Below are positions 20,220 to 32,559 of a stretch of 64,000 nt of DNA, in pieces. The notes beneath the pieces were generated by a model. The model was not told the DNA's origin, did no database searches, and saw nothing but the letters and a program-made list of their open reading frames with translations. The position numbers and the translations under genes were made by a program. Position 1 is the first letter of the stretch. The number at the start of each line of letters is the position of its first letter. Location: positions 186,001 through 250,000 of the forward strand of contig JAJTUP010000055.1 in the NCBI GenBank assembly GCA_021399435.1. Reading direction: 5' to 3'. This DNA comes from Diaporthe sp. PMI_573. Its lineage: Eukaryota; Ascomycota; Sordariomycetes; Diaporthales; Diaporthaceae.

Positions 20220-21592
20220 ATGAGCGGGATCCTGTCCAGCTTAGCGATGGGCGACCGCAGAGCCCGGACGTCTGACGCCGTCCTGAATATCGTCACTGCT
20301 GGTGCGCTTGTACGTCGCTCGTTTGCATTTCCTGTCCCCATGCCCTTGACTCGAAATCGCACGCTGCCCGCATATACTTCGCACACCCAGACTAATGTCA
20401 GCCGCAGGCCTTTGTCTCCTATTTCTTCGTCAAAAACCTCCTGTCCTCCTTTGCAAACACCCTCGCCGACCCAGAGAAGGAAAAGCATGAGCAGGCTAGG
20501 ATCAAGGCGCAGGCGAACCTGTCGCGAGTACGGCGAAACAGAAACGAGGATGGCGCGGACGGCACGGACTCGAACGGCTCAAGTAAGGGCCCCCGGATCG
20601 AGGACATCCAGCTGAACGAGTACGAGGCCATGGTAGCGCTCGAGGTGGTCGCCCCCGAGGACATCCCGGTCGGCTTTGACGACATCGGCGGCCTCGAGGA
20701 GATCATCGAGGAGCTCAAAGAGTCCGTTATCTACCCGCTGACTATGCCGCACCTGTACTCGCACGCCGCGCCGCTGCTCTCTGCGCCCTCTGGGGTGCTG
20801 CTCTACGGCCCCCCGGGCTGCGGCAAGACGATGCTCGCGAAGGCGGTGGCGCACGAGAGCGGCGCCTCCTTCATCAACCTTCACATCTCCACGCTCACGG
20901 AAAAGTGGTACGGAGACTCCAACAAACTCGTCAGGGCCGTCTTCTCCCTGGCGCGGAAGCTGGAGCCGGCGATCATCTTCATCGACGAGATCGACGCGGT
21001 GCTGGGGACGCGGCGGAGCAACGAGCATGAGGCGAGCGGCATGGTCAAGGCCGAGTTTATGACGCTCTGGGATGGATTGACGTCGTCAAACGCAGCTGGG
21101 GTTCCGTCTAGGATCTGTGTGCTCGGCGCTACGAATCGCATACATGACATTGACGAGGCCATCCTGCGGAGGATGCCCAAGAAGTTCCCAGTCCCGCTCC
21201 CAGACAAGGATCAACGGCGCCGCATATTACAACTAGTCCTACAGGGCACAAAGCGCGACCCGACGTTCGAGCTGGAATACATAGCCAAGGTCACGGCGGG
21301 CATGTCAGGCAGCGACATCAAGGAGGCTTGCAGAGATGCGGCCATGATCCCGATGCGGGAGTCTATCAGAGAACACCGCGCGTCGGGTCAGTCGATGTCT
21401 GGTATTAGCCCCGATCGGATACGAGGCTTGAGGACGGAGGACTTCTTCGGCCGGAAAGGTGGTGGCCAGATCCTTATGCAGAACCACGAGCGGCACTCAT
21501 CACAAAGGGCTGCTGCAGCCGCCGCTGCTTCTAAGTCCTCAGGTGACGAATATGACGATATTGATGAGCAGGTTGGCGAAGCTCCAGATTAA
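20220..21592 (+). CDS. MSP1: Outer mitochondrial membrane AAA ATPase Msp1/ATAD1
   Basis: Exons 20220-20309 and 20408-21592, giving 424 aa. The intron (98 bp, phase 0) interrupts the single N-terminal membrane anchor, so only the spliced form gives the full segment NIVTAGAL-AFVSYFFVKNLL (about 23-42). The AAA module follows: Walker A GPPGCGKT (164-171), the pore loop KWYGDSNK, Walker B IIFIDEID, sensor 1 LGATNR, and the arginine finger region ILRRMPKKF. A low-complexity Ala/Asp tail ends the protein. Msp1 pulls mislocalised tail-anchored proteins and stalled import substrates out of the outer membrane. A second in-frame ATG occurs at codon 10; I kept the first. Confidence 0.95.
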
Positions 21593-23059
21593 GCGCTGGG
21601 TCATAGCCTTTATGCGTGCACGATAGATCGACGGATCTAATTTGAAAGGAAACACCAACGGAGGTGTGTTTGGGAAAGCAGCAGGGCGCTTAGGTAGAAT
21701 TATCACGACTCTGTTGAGGCAATTGTAGACTTCTGGGTATGCCCTTTCGAGAAAAACAAGCTCATGGGCACCTGAATACCAAATATAACTCTTTTAACCC
21801 CTGCCTTGCTTTCTCCATAGGAGGGTACGGCATCTTAATTTTTTTTAAAAAAAAAAAATGCCCCAAAGGCATCTGTAAGTGTCACACAATTACAAATTCA
21901 ACTCGCCAGAAAGGACGCCAAGAGACATAAGTTATAAAAACCCGTTTCGACGGAGTGGTGGGATTCAAGAGGGTACATATATTGCAGCAAAGAGTATTTG
22001 CTTCGGAGGTCAGTTTGCTTCATGACACTTTTCATCGATACAGCTGAGTACGAGTGGCGAACAAATTTGTTAGCAGCGTTCTGTTTCGAATATGAGAGTG
22101 ACAATAATACTGATGACACCATTGGGAAACGATCCCTGGGAACGAAATTTCACATACGGAGGAACCTTCAGGGGATGTATTCACAACAAAACACTCGCCA
22201 CCTTGCGGTTCAGACATCTGGGGCATCACCAGGAACTTCGGGGATTGGCTATGTGATGGTGTGGAATTTACCCCTCATGATCATTCCCAGAATACCTAAA
22301 GAGTCATAAACGACGTTGCTACAGGTCTCCATCATCAAGCCGTAGTGTTATATGGCATAATAAAAGGGCCCAAAAAAATATGAAGGATAAATCGTTAAAC
22401 ACCAAACCGCCCCCCGGTCCCTAAGAAGGGGGCAAATCTCTTCGTTTTTGAAATGCATGACATTCATGCTCCAGTCATCGTGAACAACATCCAGTCGCGT
22501 ATATGGGTATAAAGCCGGGAGAATATCTCCACCGAGAAGAGAAACATAAGAAAAGGCGCCACAGCCACGGGTGGCTTGGCTGACATCCAAAGTGCCGGGC
22601 CCAAGAAAGAAACAAATCTCAAAAGGGGCAAATTTGGATCCACCGGATAAGACAATAAACAATAAACACTGCTCCAACGGTACATGGGCAGTGCTGGAGT
22701 GCGGATGTGCATTCAGCCGTCTTCGGTAGGACAGGAAAATAAGGGCTGCAAAAGTTGTATGTGGTAAATAGGCACTTGTCGAAAGTAAAAGAAAAAGTGG
22801 AAGAGGCCAGCAGTGCCAAATGAATAGGCAAGAAGATCGCGGAGCATCTTGTGCCTCGCCCAGAGGTGATGATGATGAGTGCGACGTTAACCTGCGCTGA
22901 AGCCAGACGGCGACTTCAGCGTATTCGGGTCCGGAAAGGCGCTGCCTCGAGAATCTGCGTTCCGGTGATTGTATCGACAGTAAAGACAGCTGCTGGCAGG
23001 GTTTGAAAGGAGCAGATTTGTTGCTTGGGTGTAGAAGGTCGAATGTAATGGTCTTGCTC
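21593..23059. other. AT-richer convergent region between MSP1 and SUN gene
   Basis: About 1.47 kb without a supported gene. It includes T8A12 at 21839-21858. A 264-codon minus-strand ORF (22348-23142) overlaps the 3' end of the SUN gene in another frame, with no domain and an unusual Cys/Phe/Leu-rich composition; I take it as chance. The region is probably the long 3' UTR of the SUN gene. Confidence 0.5.
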
Positions 23060-24484
23060 TCAGTACAGAAGCGCGGCGGCAACGAAAGCAATGACGAAGC
23101 CGGCAAAGGCTGCTTGTCCCTGGTCAGGATTTCTTGCATCATTCTTGGATGAGGTTTCCGCGGGCGCGGCTTCGCTTGTGGCGTCTGCCGATTCGGCAGC
23201 AGACGTAAGAGCCGTCAAAGTCGGCGTGCTTCCTCCCCTTCCGCTTTCCTGAAAGATACCGCCGAACGTGGCTGATGCGAAGGTCCTGCTTGGGGTCTGC
23301 GTGGACGACAGAACCGAGCTGCTGGTGGCAACGCTGCTAGTAGTGGACGACGAGCTTGAAGAGCTGCTACTTGTGGTCGTGCTTGACGTTGCCTCCGGTG
23401 TAGATGAACTGGAGGTGACCGCCACGGCGACTTTGGCCTTCTTCGGAGCTTGGGACGTGGTGGCAGCTTCCTCGGAAGAGGACGGGCGTGAAGCATCGCC
23501 TGTCGAGCCATCGGTATTGAAGACCACAATGCTTGCAGTGGAGCCCTTTGGAACTGTCACCACACAGAAGTCCGCGCCACCAGCGCCGGAAGCTGCGGTG
23601 GCGCTCCTGACATGTCCAAAGCCGTCAGAGCTGGGGTCGATAGCGCAAGGCAGGCCATTGCAATTCCCGTCACATTCGACCTTCAGGCCGAAAGACGGCT
23701 TGACACCGCGGAAAGAATCTGTGTATATGGGGTTGTAACCGAGCTTAACGTATGTGTTACCAGTTGCGTCCTGGTTGGCTCCGGCAACATAGGGCGACCA
23801 GTTTCCAATGTTTTGTGAACCTGTGCCCCAGATACAAGCTTCTTCCGTCGTGTGACCAGGAGGGTTGATGTAAAAGTGCGAGGCGGTCGAGCCCCAGTAA
23901 GACGGTCCCGGCACAGCAATGGTTGCGCTGTCCGTTACGCCTGTGGGGATCAACATAGCTTCGTTTCCGGGAAGCACTGTCTGACAGAACGCGACCACCT
24001 TGCCACACTTGTTGACAGCCTTGACAGATCCGACGCCTTGGACACAGTATGGCTCGTCCGGGAATGGCTTGACGATTTTCCCGGACTTGTCGCAGTATAG
24101 CCCTCCATCCATGGATTCGGGGTAAACATATGTCGTTCCCTTTTTCCACTGATTCATCACCATTCCCGGCTCGCAAGCAAAAGGGCAATACGAGTCCGCA
24201 GTGCACTCCTGGTCAGGGCTCAAGGCCCAGCCCTTGTTCATCGAATCCACAGTAATGGCTACCAGGCCAGCTTCGCCCTCTGGAAAGGCGCATTGGCCTG
24301 CTCTGTTGACGAGCCGGCCACGCGGCTCGAGTAGCCCGAGTTCCTGGGCATCCCGCTCCTTGTGAGTGTGGTTTTTGCTGTAATGCACGTGAGCGCGACG
24401 GTGAGCCACCGTCGCAGATGCCGGCTGGGCGGCCAAGAATAACAGGGCCGAGCCCAGTGCGGCCATAAGTAGTGCTTTGCTCAT
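23060..24484 (-). CDS. SUN-family (GH132) cell wall protein, predicted GPI-anchored
   Basis: Single exon, 474 aa. A signal peptide (about 1-25, MAALGSALLFLAAQPASA) is followed by a short basic segment. The SUN domain (about 60-310) contains GQCAFPEGEAGLVAI, the ECTADSYCPFACEPGMVMNQW block with conserved Cys, GGLYCDKSGKIVKPFPDEPYC, and paired Cys near CDGNCNGLPC. A Ser/Thr-rich stalk (about 340-440) follows, with long serine runs. The protein ends in a hydrophobic tail (AAFAGFVIAFVAAALLY) typical of GPI attachment. The family acts in beta-glucan remodelling, septation and wall integrity. SUN proteins are usually secreted, so the GPI-like tail is worth noting. Upstream lies 1.7 kb of non-coding DNA. 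Confidence 0.9.
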   Translation of the reverse strand: MSKALLMAALGSALLFLAAQPASATVAHRRAHVHYSKNHTHKERDAQELGLLEPRGRLVNRAGQCAFPEGEAGLVAITVDSMNKGWALSPDQECTADSYCPFACEPGMVMNQWKKGTTYVYPESMDGGLYCDKSGKIVKPFPDEPYCVQGVGSVKAVNKCGKVVAFCQTVLPGNEAMLIPTGVTDSATIAVPGPSYWGSTASHFYINPPGHTTEEACIWGTGSQNIGNWSPYVAGANQDATGNTYVKLGYNPIYTDSFRGVKPSFGLKVECDGNCNGLPCAIDPSSDGFGHVRSATAASGAGGADFCVVTVPKGSTASIVVFNTDGSTGDASRPSSSEEAATTSQAPKKAKVAVAVTSSSSTPEATSSTTTSSSSSSSSSTTSSVATSSSVLSSTQTPSRTFASATFGGIFQESGRGGSTPTLTALTSAAESADATSEAAPAETSSKNDARNPDQGQAAFAGFVIAFVAAALLY

Positions 24485-26182
24485 GGGTGACGGCGCGACA
24501 GCAAGAACGAATGTGGTGTAAAGATCGTGAGCAGCTGAACGCTACCGAGTGGGCCCAGTGCCAACTCTTGAGCCAGGTGTCGTCGTGACGGGCGAAATCG
24601 TTCGAAAGGGGAGTCTTCAAGGTTGACAGATCATGTGGTGGTGTTGTTCCAGTCCGCGAGGCATACAGTCCAGCCACTTGCTTGGTCGCGATCCAACCGG
24701 CGTCAAACAAAAGAGCGTATTTTTGCTGAAGGGCAAAAGAAAACAGCAAGGCGAGTGAGATTGGTAAAGAGCGTGTGGGTTCTGAAAGAATTGCCCGAGT
24801 AGTGCGCACGAGGCTGGGGGGGAACGAAATGAGCGAGGCAGTTGGTGAAGAGGCGGGCAAGCCGGAGGGGGGTCCCGGGGGCAGGAAGGAGGACAATGAC
24901 CCACAGGTGCGACTTATCGACCAGGTACACAAAGGAAGTAGCCGAAAAAGGATCTATCGACCCCCTGCAAGAGCTGCAAGAGACAGGGTGGTACCACTAG
25001 GATGCCTTCTTTACCACTGTCGTATCCTCCGCACTTGGCTTCTTTTAGGTTATTGGTGTGGGCCTGTCAAGCCGTGCCTCGACCAGTCGGCGCCCATTGT
25101 CGCGCTCCTGGGCCCGATGTGCGCGATTTGCCTGGAACCCAATCGAGACGACAATCCGGGCGTGAGGTACCGCCAGCCCTGGCACTGTTCAGCACCCGCA
25201 GACGCACGCGGGCAGACGCAAGGCACGCATGGGAGATTAAATGATCAATGCTGTAGCGAATCAGGCGCCGTTCCGTTTGCAGATAGCCTCACACTCTGGC
25301 TGCCCCTTGGGGCCTAGCCGCATACAAGTCAGGAACGCAGAAGCCGGCGGCTGCAAGGTACGCCAATGAAAGGCCTTGCGTGCAAAATGAGACGACATGC
25401 TGAAGCCGTTGATCACGATTTCAGTTGCTCCCTTCGCGATAATGATGCCGGCAGCGCTGGATTGTCTGATTGTCGGCTCGTCGTCGGCCGGAGCGCAATG
25501 ACTTCATATTGTCTGAGGGCATCGCGATCGCCTGGGGAGGCACCGAGTTTCTCAGCTGTTTGAATCGGTCAGGTTCCGGCGCGGCCGTGATCCGAACAGA
25601 CCCATCGCCAAGACTCCCTCTCACGTTCCATAGGAAGAGGAATGGTAAAACATAGATGAGCCATGTCGCGACGTTTGAGGTGAAACTACATCCTAGGGAC
25701 CTTGTTTTTCTTGAGATTGTGAGAGCAATTGTCTGGAGAAGACGGGAAGAAAGACGTCAGTACAGGTATCCGGAGAGGCTCAGAGTTCTTTCCAACGAGC
25801 GGGAGGATTTTGGAATCCGACGTCAGCTGATCCCAAAGTCTGTCAGCCTTGGTGCCTCGCTGGCTGACTCCCGACCCTCTCATCAACAGAGGACGTCAGA
25901 CTAGTGTGCGCCTTGGTAGGCAGGTCGGTTAGCGGAACACTGAAAGCTCCAATGCATAACACTGGACTCAGCCTCGCCAGGGACACTGGCAAACTCGAGC
26001 CAGACATCTGGAAGTCCTCGACCATCTCGACAGAGGGCGGTCCATTCCCGTGAACCACTGAGTCTGATCATACAAACGAAGAGGGTGTGTATATCGTCCC
26101 CTTTCAGAACTTCCGGTCGCGGCATCCGATCCAGTAGGCCATTTGGTTGTATGATGATTACCGCGACCATCTTCGCTTCTCA
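24485..26182. other. Intergenic region, SUN gene promoter
   Basis: About 1.7 kb with only scattered short ORFs on both strands and no motif I recognise. The left part is the SUN gene promoter and 5' UTR, and the right part the 3' flank of the PCI gene. Confidence 0.45.
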
Positions 26183-27927
26183 TCAAGCGTAGCCCGGCAT
26201 TTTCACCCATGCAGGGACCTCGTTGGCATTGACGCCATCCGACGCCATCCTGTCGGCTACTACCTTCACGACTGCCGGCCATCCTGCTACAAGCGGACCG
26301 CCACCTTTCTTTGCCCCCATCACGGCGAATCTGCCGCTCGAATGGGCAAGAAACCCGTTCATCAATCCCTGGGCAATCAACGTTGCGACTACGCCTTCCA
26401 CTTCTTTGTCCGTCACCTGCAGGTTCCCCCAGAACAAGCCCTCACTGGGTTTCAAGTTCCTCGCCTTCCCGCCCGGCGGTGGCACCAGTACAGATGAGGC
26501 ATCGGCAGCGCTGTTGGTCACAGCCATCATGAAGATGTTGTTCGTTTGCGACTGGCGCTTAGGTTGCTGCTGATTTCGTGCCGGTATGAAGCCTTCGAGG
26601 CGCTTCTGAACATAGGATGCGGCAACGTACACGTCTGCCAAGTTAAGAGTTGGCGCTGCGCGTGATGTGGGTGGTGGTGCTTCATAAGTCAGGAGAAAGC
26701 ACCGCCTGATGAAGGAGCGCCATACAATGGGGCGCAGGCGGAAGGCGAGAGTGAAGAGGAGGCCTCTTTGATACAACCAGCGCTCATTGGCGGCTATTGC
26801 TTGCTGGAAAGCAAGAAAGTTCCCTTTGCGGATCGCTGCCATAATTGGGAGAAACACGGCAGCAAGCGTTGCTGCCTCGGGTCTGGTAAGTAGACGTTCA
26901 CTTGGGAAACGCCCAAGCATGATATTGGCCGGGATCAGGTACGTGAGAATCAGTCTCCGGTGGCGCAGCAAAGAGGGTGGCGTTTGCAGGTAGGCTTCCT
27001 CGAGGCACAAAGATGCGCGCACAAAGTTGTCGCAGTCGAAGTTGAACCTTCCCAGGTAGTATAGGAACGTAACTCGCTGTCCAGCCGGATATAATTGCAG
27101 CGGTGGTCCGCTCGCGGACACATTGAGCAGCAGCTGTGCCGCAAGACGAGATTTGCCGCACTTTAATGATCGTGTTGTTAGTGACGCGACCAGTCCATGG
27201 GCTCTTCCATGCGTGTCAACCCACAGTGAAGAGAAGTTTCAGGACAAGGTTGGCGAAAATGTAGACGCCAACCTTTTTGCCCTCCGGTCTTGCAAATCTG
27301 GTACTCGATCTGTCCGTGAGGCAGGATGTGAAGATCTTCTGGATGATGTCGGCAGACTGTTCGACCATAGACTTGCTATCTTCACCCCCAGCAACAGACC
27401 TTCGCCCCTGCATCAAATCAGGACGACGGTGGAGCATCATGACAACTTTAGAGAGTGCCTCTGAAAGCGATATGCTGGTCTGGAACATGATGCTTCCATA
27501 TTGTGGATGCGACAAGGCAGTAGCGCAAGATCTACAAGTGTCAGCTATGTTGTAGAAGCGCTGGAGAGCGTACACAGGGTACATACGTTAATAAACCTGA
27601 CAGTGACTCTTGTACGCTCATCAAGTCATCGAAGTCCGCGTCCCTCCAATAAAGCAGATAGTCCTTGACGAAGGTGACGAAGCTGGGCCATGTTGATCCA
27701 GTGCCGTCCGGCGGGTCATCTACCTCGGGGAGTGACTTCTCCACCAGCCTCTCGAGCCGGTTGTTCATACCCAGGCCCTGCCTCAGTTCGTCTCGGAGCT
27801 GCAGATAGGCGTGGCTTGTTGCACCCGGCTCGACCTGCAGCCAGGCGTCGAGGCTGTCGCCATCCAGCGCAACCACATGATCCCTAATCGTGGATAGAAA
27901 CTGCGTGGCCAAAGGAGGCATTGTCAC
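26183..27927 (-). CDS. CSN12: PCI-domain protein, Csn12/Thp1 (PCID2) family
   Basis: Exons (minus) 27927-27587, 27531-27225 and 27160-26183, giving about 541 aa (539 if the ATG at 27921 is used). The introns are 55 and 64 bp; the second has a TCACTAACA branch site and a weak AAAG acceptor. The TPR-like helical repeats and PCI domain are visible: YYLGRFNFDCDNFVRASLCLEEAYLQ, RRLILTYLIPANIMLGRFPSERLL, then a winged-helix end with EVEGVVATLIAQGLMNGFLAHSSGRFAVM. Proteins of this family are annotated as COP9 signalosome-associated Csn12, and are related to Thp1 of the TREX-2 mRNA export complex. I cannot separate the two roles from sequence alone. Confidence 0.85.
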
Positions 27928-28457
27928 ATGGGGTTCGCTACTGGCGATGAAGAACGAGGCTCAAACGAGACATTGTTCAATTGCACGGGGAGAACAGAGA
28001 TCTGGTACGGGCCTTGTGCGGCCGTGTGCAGATGGATTGGGATGAGCTTATCTAAGCAGAGTGGGTCCTCACTAGCATCATTGATGAGGAAATGTCCTAT
28101 TGTGTTGGTCCTAGATCGGATGGTAGTCCGACACGGTCAATTTTACCCATCGCCAGGTTGTGAGTTTTGCTTCAAATAATAGACAGTAGGAAGTCCTTGA
28201 CTGCCACTTCCCTCTTAACGCTCTGTTCAAACGGTCTGGGCGACCCCGAGGTTTCTGGAATGGCAAACTGGCTAGCTATGAGGCTGGAAGGTGACACAAG
28301 GAAATTTGTCCTTGTCTGATTCGCTTCTTTTATCTAGTGGTGGCGGACGAGAAACTTAGCACCTAGTTCAAATAGTACATTGAGTATACTAGCTTCGTTT
28401 TCTCCTGCGCCTGTGGCCCAGCAATATCCTGTGAACCGCCCGGGCTGTGGTGCCCGC
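27928..28457. other. Promoter of PCI gene and 3' flank of thiolase gene
   Basis: 530 bp with no recognised gene. It holds CCGAGG at 28246-28251, 319 bp upstream of the PCI protein start. Confidence 0.5.
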
Positions 28458-29935
<1,478 letters not shown>

Positions 29936-30651
29936 GATGTCTGGGAGGGATGATCGGCAAGATGAGACGACGCTACAAAGGCACAACGATACCCGAGAAA
30001 CGAAATGGAAGAAAGATCATAAATAGGTGTGTAAAGTCAGTTCCCGGAAGCTCTTGGGGGGGGGGCAGGGGCCTCGGCATGTGAGCGTCCTCCCACCTTG
30101 GGGAAAAGGGTCTACGGGTATGCGCGGGGAACAGGTAGGCCACGCCCCTTGGGCCTCCACTAGCCGCCGCCACCATTCCGAGGTGAATGCCGGGAGGAAC
30201 CTCATTTTTGCCATGACCGGGTCGTTAGAGATTACTGATCCGGCCCCCAAGGGACCAGCCGTGGTGGTGACTTGGTCTGGGGCAACAAAGACCCCGAGAG
30301 CATGAGGACGAAGGGCTACTTTGTCAGAGCCGGAGAGCAAGAGCGCCTGATTGATCGGCGCCCACCGGCCGGGCCAGCAGGGTACCAAAGCAAGCACCTA
30401 GGTATCTCCCTGTGTCTGCCAGGCAAGGGGCAGCGTCCTCTCAACTCGGACCGGCCTATCGAAATCGATATCAGCAAGCACGGTGGGATCGCCCCCCAGC
30501 TCAATACACCTCACTGCTGCAGAGCATCTGGCCATCACTGATCACCACCTGAGGATTACCAACGCGGATTGACGAAACCTCAACTCTTATAACCTCTCTC
30601 CTGCATCCTGCCATCCACCAGCAGTCCCATAAACAGCAGTGATCTGCTACA
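29936..30651. promoter_or_regulatory. Divergent promoter, thiolase / RAD6
   Basis: 716 bp between two starts. It contains an 8-G run near 30057, CCTCGG at 30072-30077 and a CACCTAGGTA motif at 30395-30404. No gene is recognised. Confidence 0.55.
30072..30077 (-). promoter_or_regulatory. CCTCGG core upstream of mitochondrial thiolase
   Basis: FarA/FarB-type core 137 bp upstream of the thiolase ATG. It is a candidate only, because the hexamer occurs elsewhere in the window at about background frequency. Confidence 0.35.
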
Positions 30652-31262
30652 ATGTCGACGGCAGCCAGGCGTCGTTTGATGCGTGACTTCAAGGTCGGTA
30701 GCAGAATGTCCGCCGCCCACCGCTCAACGCAGCATCGCGGTCACTGACACCTTCGCCATCTACAGCGCATGCAAACCGATCCTCCAGCGGGCGTCTCAGC
30801 GTCTCCAGTGCCTGATAATGTCATGACATGGAACGCAGTCATCATCGGCCCGGCGGACACCCCGTTTGAGGATGGCACCTTTCGACTCGTCATGCACTTC
30901 GAAGAGCAGTATCCCAACAAGCCACCTTCGGTCAAATTCATCAGCCAGATGTTCCACCCCAACGTATACGCCACCGGGGAGCTGTGTCTGGATATTCTGC
31001 AAAATCGGTGGAGCCCGACGTACGATGTCGCTGCGGTGCTGACGAGCATCCAGAGGTGGGTAGACTCGAGACGGCGGGGAAGGATGATAAAGAGCCCCAG
31101 TCTCCAGTGCGGGCCGCGGCTGATATACGGTCTCATAGTCTTCTCAACGACCCTAATACCGGATCACCAGCGAACGTCGAGGCGTCCAACCTGTACAAAG
31201 ACAACCGCAAGGAATACACCAAGCGGGTTCGTGAAACGGTCGAGAAGAGCTGGGAGGAGTAG
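30652..31262 (+). CDS. RAD6: Ubiquitin-conjugating enzyme E2 Rad6/Ubc2
   Basis: Exons 30652-30693, 30766-31055 and 31139-31262, giving 151 aa, the size of filamentous-fungal Rad6. Exon 1 encodes the conserved [14 protein letters not shown]. The introns are 72 and 83 bp and rejoin [14 protein letters not shown] and [20 protein letters not shown]. The active-site Cys88 sits in [15 protein letters not shown], and the E2 HPN motif is at 78-80. Rad6 works with Rad18 to mono-ubiquitinate PCNA in post-replication repair, and with Bre1 on histone H2B. The short C-terminal tail (KSWEE) lacks the long polyacidic stretch of budding yeast Rad6. Confidence 0.97.
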
Positions 31263-32559
31263 AGCAGCTGCGGAGGAGATATCACATACAATCAGACAGT
31301 ATCACCCACAGGTGTTGGGAACGTATGGACACCACCTTGGCGTAGGCGTTTGAGTTGCTGTCACGGGCATTTTGAGCCGTGTTTTTCCTCATCAATAAGG
31401 CGGGTTCGGCGTATCCGGTCTTCTACAACTTCATACCAGCTGCGAGGGCGTTCGAGCAAGTGGTATCCTCAGTTCCTTTGTGAGCCGGATGGGCGCTCGG
31501 CAAAGGATGGCTGCAGGGAAGGATGTTCATGTATCTTTCCCCCCCCCCCCTCCTGGGATGTAGGCATCAATCTGGATAACATATTTTCCCGCTAAGAGCT
31601 TGCTGCTAAAGCCTTTAGCGACAACAGAGTTGGTGGTGGTTTGACCGCCCAGGTGGGTGACTGCCCGGGTGTCAACTCACTCCTCTCTTGGCATGGCAAC
31701 AGGGATGTTGGGTGTGAGGCGGTCTCAATGCGTGGGACTGGGCCCTTGGAGAACAGGCAGGCTGCTGCAGATGTAGACTACATGCCACACAGTACCTGCT
31801 CCGTACGTTTGGTCCAGGCCGGAGAAGCAACTGTGTCCCTAGTTCGGCCGTGTCTGGTCGTTGTAGCTTGCACATGCAGACTGCCTCGCCAAAAAAATAA
31901 AAAGGCAGAGGTATTGTCAAGCGTACTGAATAGCATCCCCCCTCCCCAACCCTAGGCAAGCCTGTATCCCAGGCTGCGTCCACACGCCGGCAATGCAGCT
32001 GTTCGCCTGAGCGTCTTTGTCTGCCGTGACTGTGTGTCAGAAGAGGAAGATGACCAGGTACCGACCGGTACGAGTGGCCCAGCGCATTAACAACTCAAAT
32101 TTGGGTACTCCGTAGCGCGTCATTCTTGTGACTCGAACGGCCCTGGGCCAGTGGAGAGGGGATGGGGGGCTGCTCCTCCAACAAACAACAGATTCCCCAA
32201 AGGCTGCCCCTTGTTTTTTTTGTTTTCCCCCCCTGGACTGACACGCAACGTCACTTGTCTTGACGAGGCTGCTCCTGCCGCAAGTTGCTGGATTGTTCGC
32301 TGTCGGCGCTTCGACAAAGCAGCACTCACCGACCTCGCTTTTGCTCGCCTTCCAAACCTTGCAGATTCCCCCACTATTATTGCTCGATTAGGGAGACCTC
32401 ACCGACTGCTGCGACGGCAGGGCCAGCCAACTTGGCCACTTCTACTCCCACTCCTACTCCCACTCCCGCACACCCTCTACTCCAATCTGCGGCCTGCCGC
32501 ACGCCTTGGTTGATGAGATAGATCATAGCCATTTCGAGCGCACAATCTCAAGCGCCACA
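31263..32559. other. Intergenic region and kinesin promoter
   Basis: About 1.3 kb. It holds a C-run near 31540-31550 and a CTCCCACTCCTACTCCCACTCCC pyrimidine repeat near 32440-32465 in the probable kinesin 5' leader. No gene is recognised. Confidence 0.5.

Noticed and set aside
22348..23142. 264-codon minus-strand ORF downstream of the SUN gene
   Set aside because: It overlaps the end of the SUN coding region in another frame, has no motif, and lies in an AT-richer 3' flank; most likely chance.
24775..25317. 180-codon plus-strand ORF upstream of the SUN gene
   Set aside because: Lies in the probable promoter of the divergent SUN gene; no motif or splice continuation found.
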